The translations under genes were made by a program, and so were the position numbers. DNA of 64,000 bases from positions 558,001 to 622,000 of the forward strand of contig JAKLMB010000018.1 in the NCBI GenBank assembly GCA_022813625.1, read 5' to 3'. The notes under the pieces were generated by a model that saw only the letters and a program-made list of their open reading frames with translations, was not told the DNA's origin and made no database searches. Each line of letters opens with the position of its first letter. Within the stretch, counting starts at the first letter, position 1. The DNA is from Aaosphaeria pasadenensis. Taxonomy: Eukaryota > Ascomycota > Dothideomycetes > Pleosporales. This document shows, piece after piece, positions 63,082 through 64,000 of the stretch.

Positions 63082-64000
63082 ATGTCACAAAACACTTTGG
63101 AAAACGCATTTGCACGGATTCCACGCCCCCAACGAGTTCTGGACCTGGGGAAGCCTCTAGTACCCACTAAATCGACTTTGATACAGGCAAAACAACAGGC
63201 TACTTTCTCATCTGCTAAACTTCAAAGCCAATCCTTTGGCAACTTCCTCTCGGCGAATCCTGCGTCTCCACGGAAGTCTCTGAAGACTAGTGCGCTCATA
63301 AAATTGGGAAGGTTTGCGCAAGACAACGTAGAGTGGTTTGTTCGTTCCCATCAAGATAAATCAACCTTATTGATGGTGAAGATTCTTGATCGAAAAAGCG
63401 GACTTCGTGAGAGAGACTTGTTGGAGCGTCTGAATCACAAAAACATTATCAAAGTGCTCTATTCAGAATTGCATGATAATTCTTTACATCTGGGCTTTGA
63501 GTACTCTCGATTTACCCTCTACGAGATATTACACGTACATTTGAAACTGGGGGAAGAGCAGCTTCAATATATAGCACATTCTGTAAGTTTATTATTTCCT
63601 GCGATGCTTTTGTATGCTTATCAAAAAGGTATTCAACGCTTTAGTATATCTTCAGGACTGCAAGATCACACACCAGTTGATCGGACTAAAGTCTATCCGA
63701 GTAACCATACCTGACCTTCGGATCGTTCTTTGTAAGCTACCATTTTCCTTCAGCATACATAACTGAGCCAAATCAGCCAACTTCGAGAACTGCACTGTGC
63801 ATGAATGTATCCCAGATTCCGAGAGCAGCCTGAGCAACTTGGGCCTCGTCCTCCTAGACTGCATGGAAGGGCGTCCATTGAACGAAGGGACGAGAAATGT
63901 CGAACACATAAAGAGACAAAGATTCAAAAACCGTGTTTTTGGTCTGTCCGCCCCTGAACAGTGGAGTGCTTGCAAGCAATTGATAGACTTCCTGGATGAT
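63082..64000 (+). CDS. Pseudokinase-like protein, 3' partial
   Basis: Exons 63082-63582, 63629-63731 and 63777 to beyond the window end (introns 46 and 45 nt). The kinase-like fold is visible: LLMVKILDRKS (VAIK-type Lys), LLERLNHKNIIKVLYSEL (helix C and strand 4), SLHLGFEYSRFTLYEIL (hinge) and FNALVYLQDCKITHQ (helix E). The catalytic loop HRDxKxxN is replaced by THQLIGLKSIRV and the DFG triplet by SNF, so it lacks catalytic Asp residues. FGLSAPEQWSACKQLIDF resembles the region after the activation segment. It is probably a regulatory or degenerate kinase; the C-terminus lies outside the window. Confidence 0.72.

Overview
The window reads as nuclear DNA of a filamentous ascomycete (Pezizomycotina; possibly Leotiomycetes, which is inference only). 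Genes carry short introns of about 43-100 nt with GT..AG ends and CTRAC-like branch points. The families are typical of filamentous fungi: Zn2Cys6 and C2H2 regulators, a tannase/feruloyl-esterase-like protein, a GPI-anchored fasciclin protein and cupredoxin, an L-amino-acid oxidase, ankyrin and F-box proteins, and a BCS1-like ATPase. Genes lie on both strands with long spacers, and there are no operons. I rebuilt splice structures by joining reading frames by eye at GT/GC..AG borders; no RNA evidence was available.

Left part (1-33 kb) is mostly metabolism, secretion and regulation: the 3' end of the NatA auxiliary subunit gene (1-1498), a tannase-family esterase with a decayed copy of its own 3' end just behind it (2.5-4.5 kb), a monocarboxylate-type MFS transporter (5.2-6.8 kb, minus), a secreted lectin-like/aerolysin-like protein (8.9-10.1 kb, minus), a gene-poor stretch of about 4.4 kb, a C2H2 regulator (14.5-16.2 kb), a ketopantoate-reductase-like enzyme (16.7-17.9 kb), a Zn2Cys6 regulator (18.9-20.5 kb), a fasciclin protein (21.2-22.6 kb), a six-part... 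in fact five-exon L-amino-acid oxidase whose first intron appears to be GC-AG (23.2-25.2 kb, minus), a 1119-residue ankyrin protein with a disturbed 3' end (27.2-30.8 kb), and a cupredoxin (32.4-33.1 kb, minus).

Right part (33-64 kb) looks accessory: many lineage-restricted proteins of unknown function, a folylpolyglutamate-synthase paralogue convergent with a 1013-residue protein that fuses a JmjC oxygenase domain to a Ulp1-type (C48) protease domain, a divergent pair (small basic protein / Ser-Thr kinase) sharing the same C-terminal RRSARL motif, a BCS1-like AAA ATPase, an F-box/ankyrin protein, and a pseudokinase cut by the right edge. This part also holds most of the repeats: three copies of a ~55-nt fold-back element, a 9 x 15-nt minisatellite, a 58-bp tandem repeat, 24-nt and proline-coding repeats inside genes, and a poly-G tract.

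The most unusual items are the JmjC-Ulp1 fusion, the fold-back hairpins, the kinase/RRSARL pair, and the broken or relic genes (ankyrin 3' end, tannase tail, minus-strand remnant at 52.7-53.5 kb). No complete transposon, CRISPR array, rRNA or tRNA gene was recognised.
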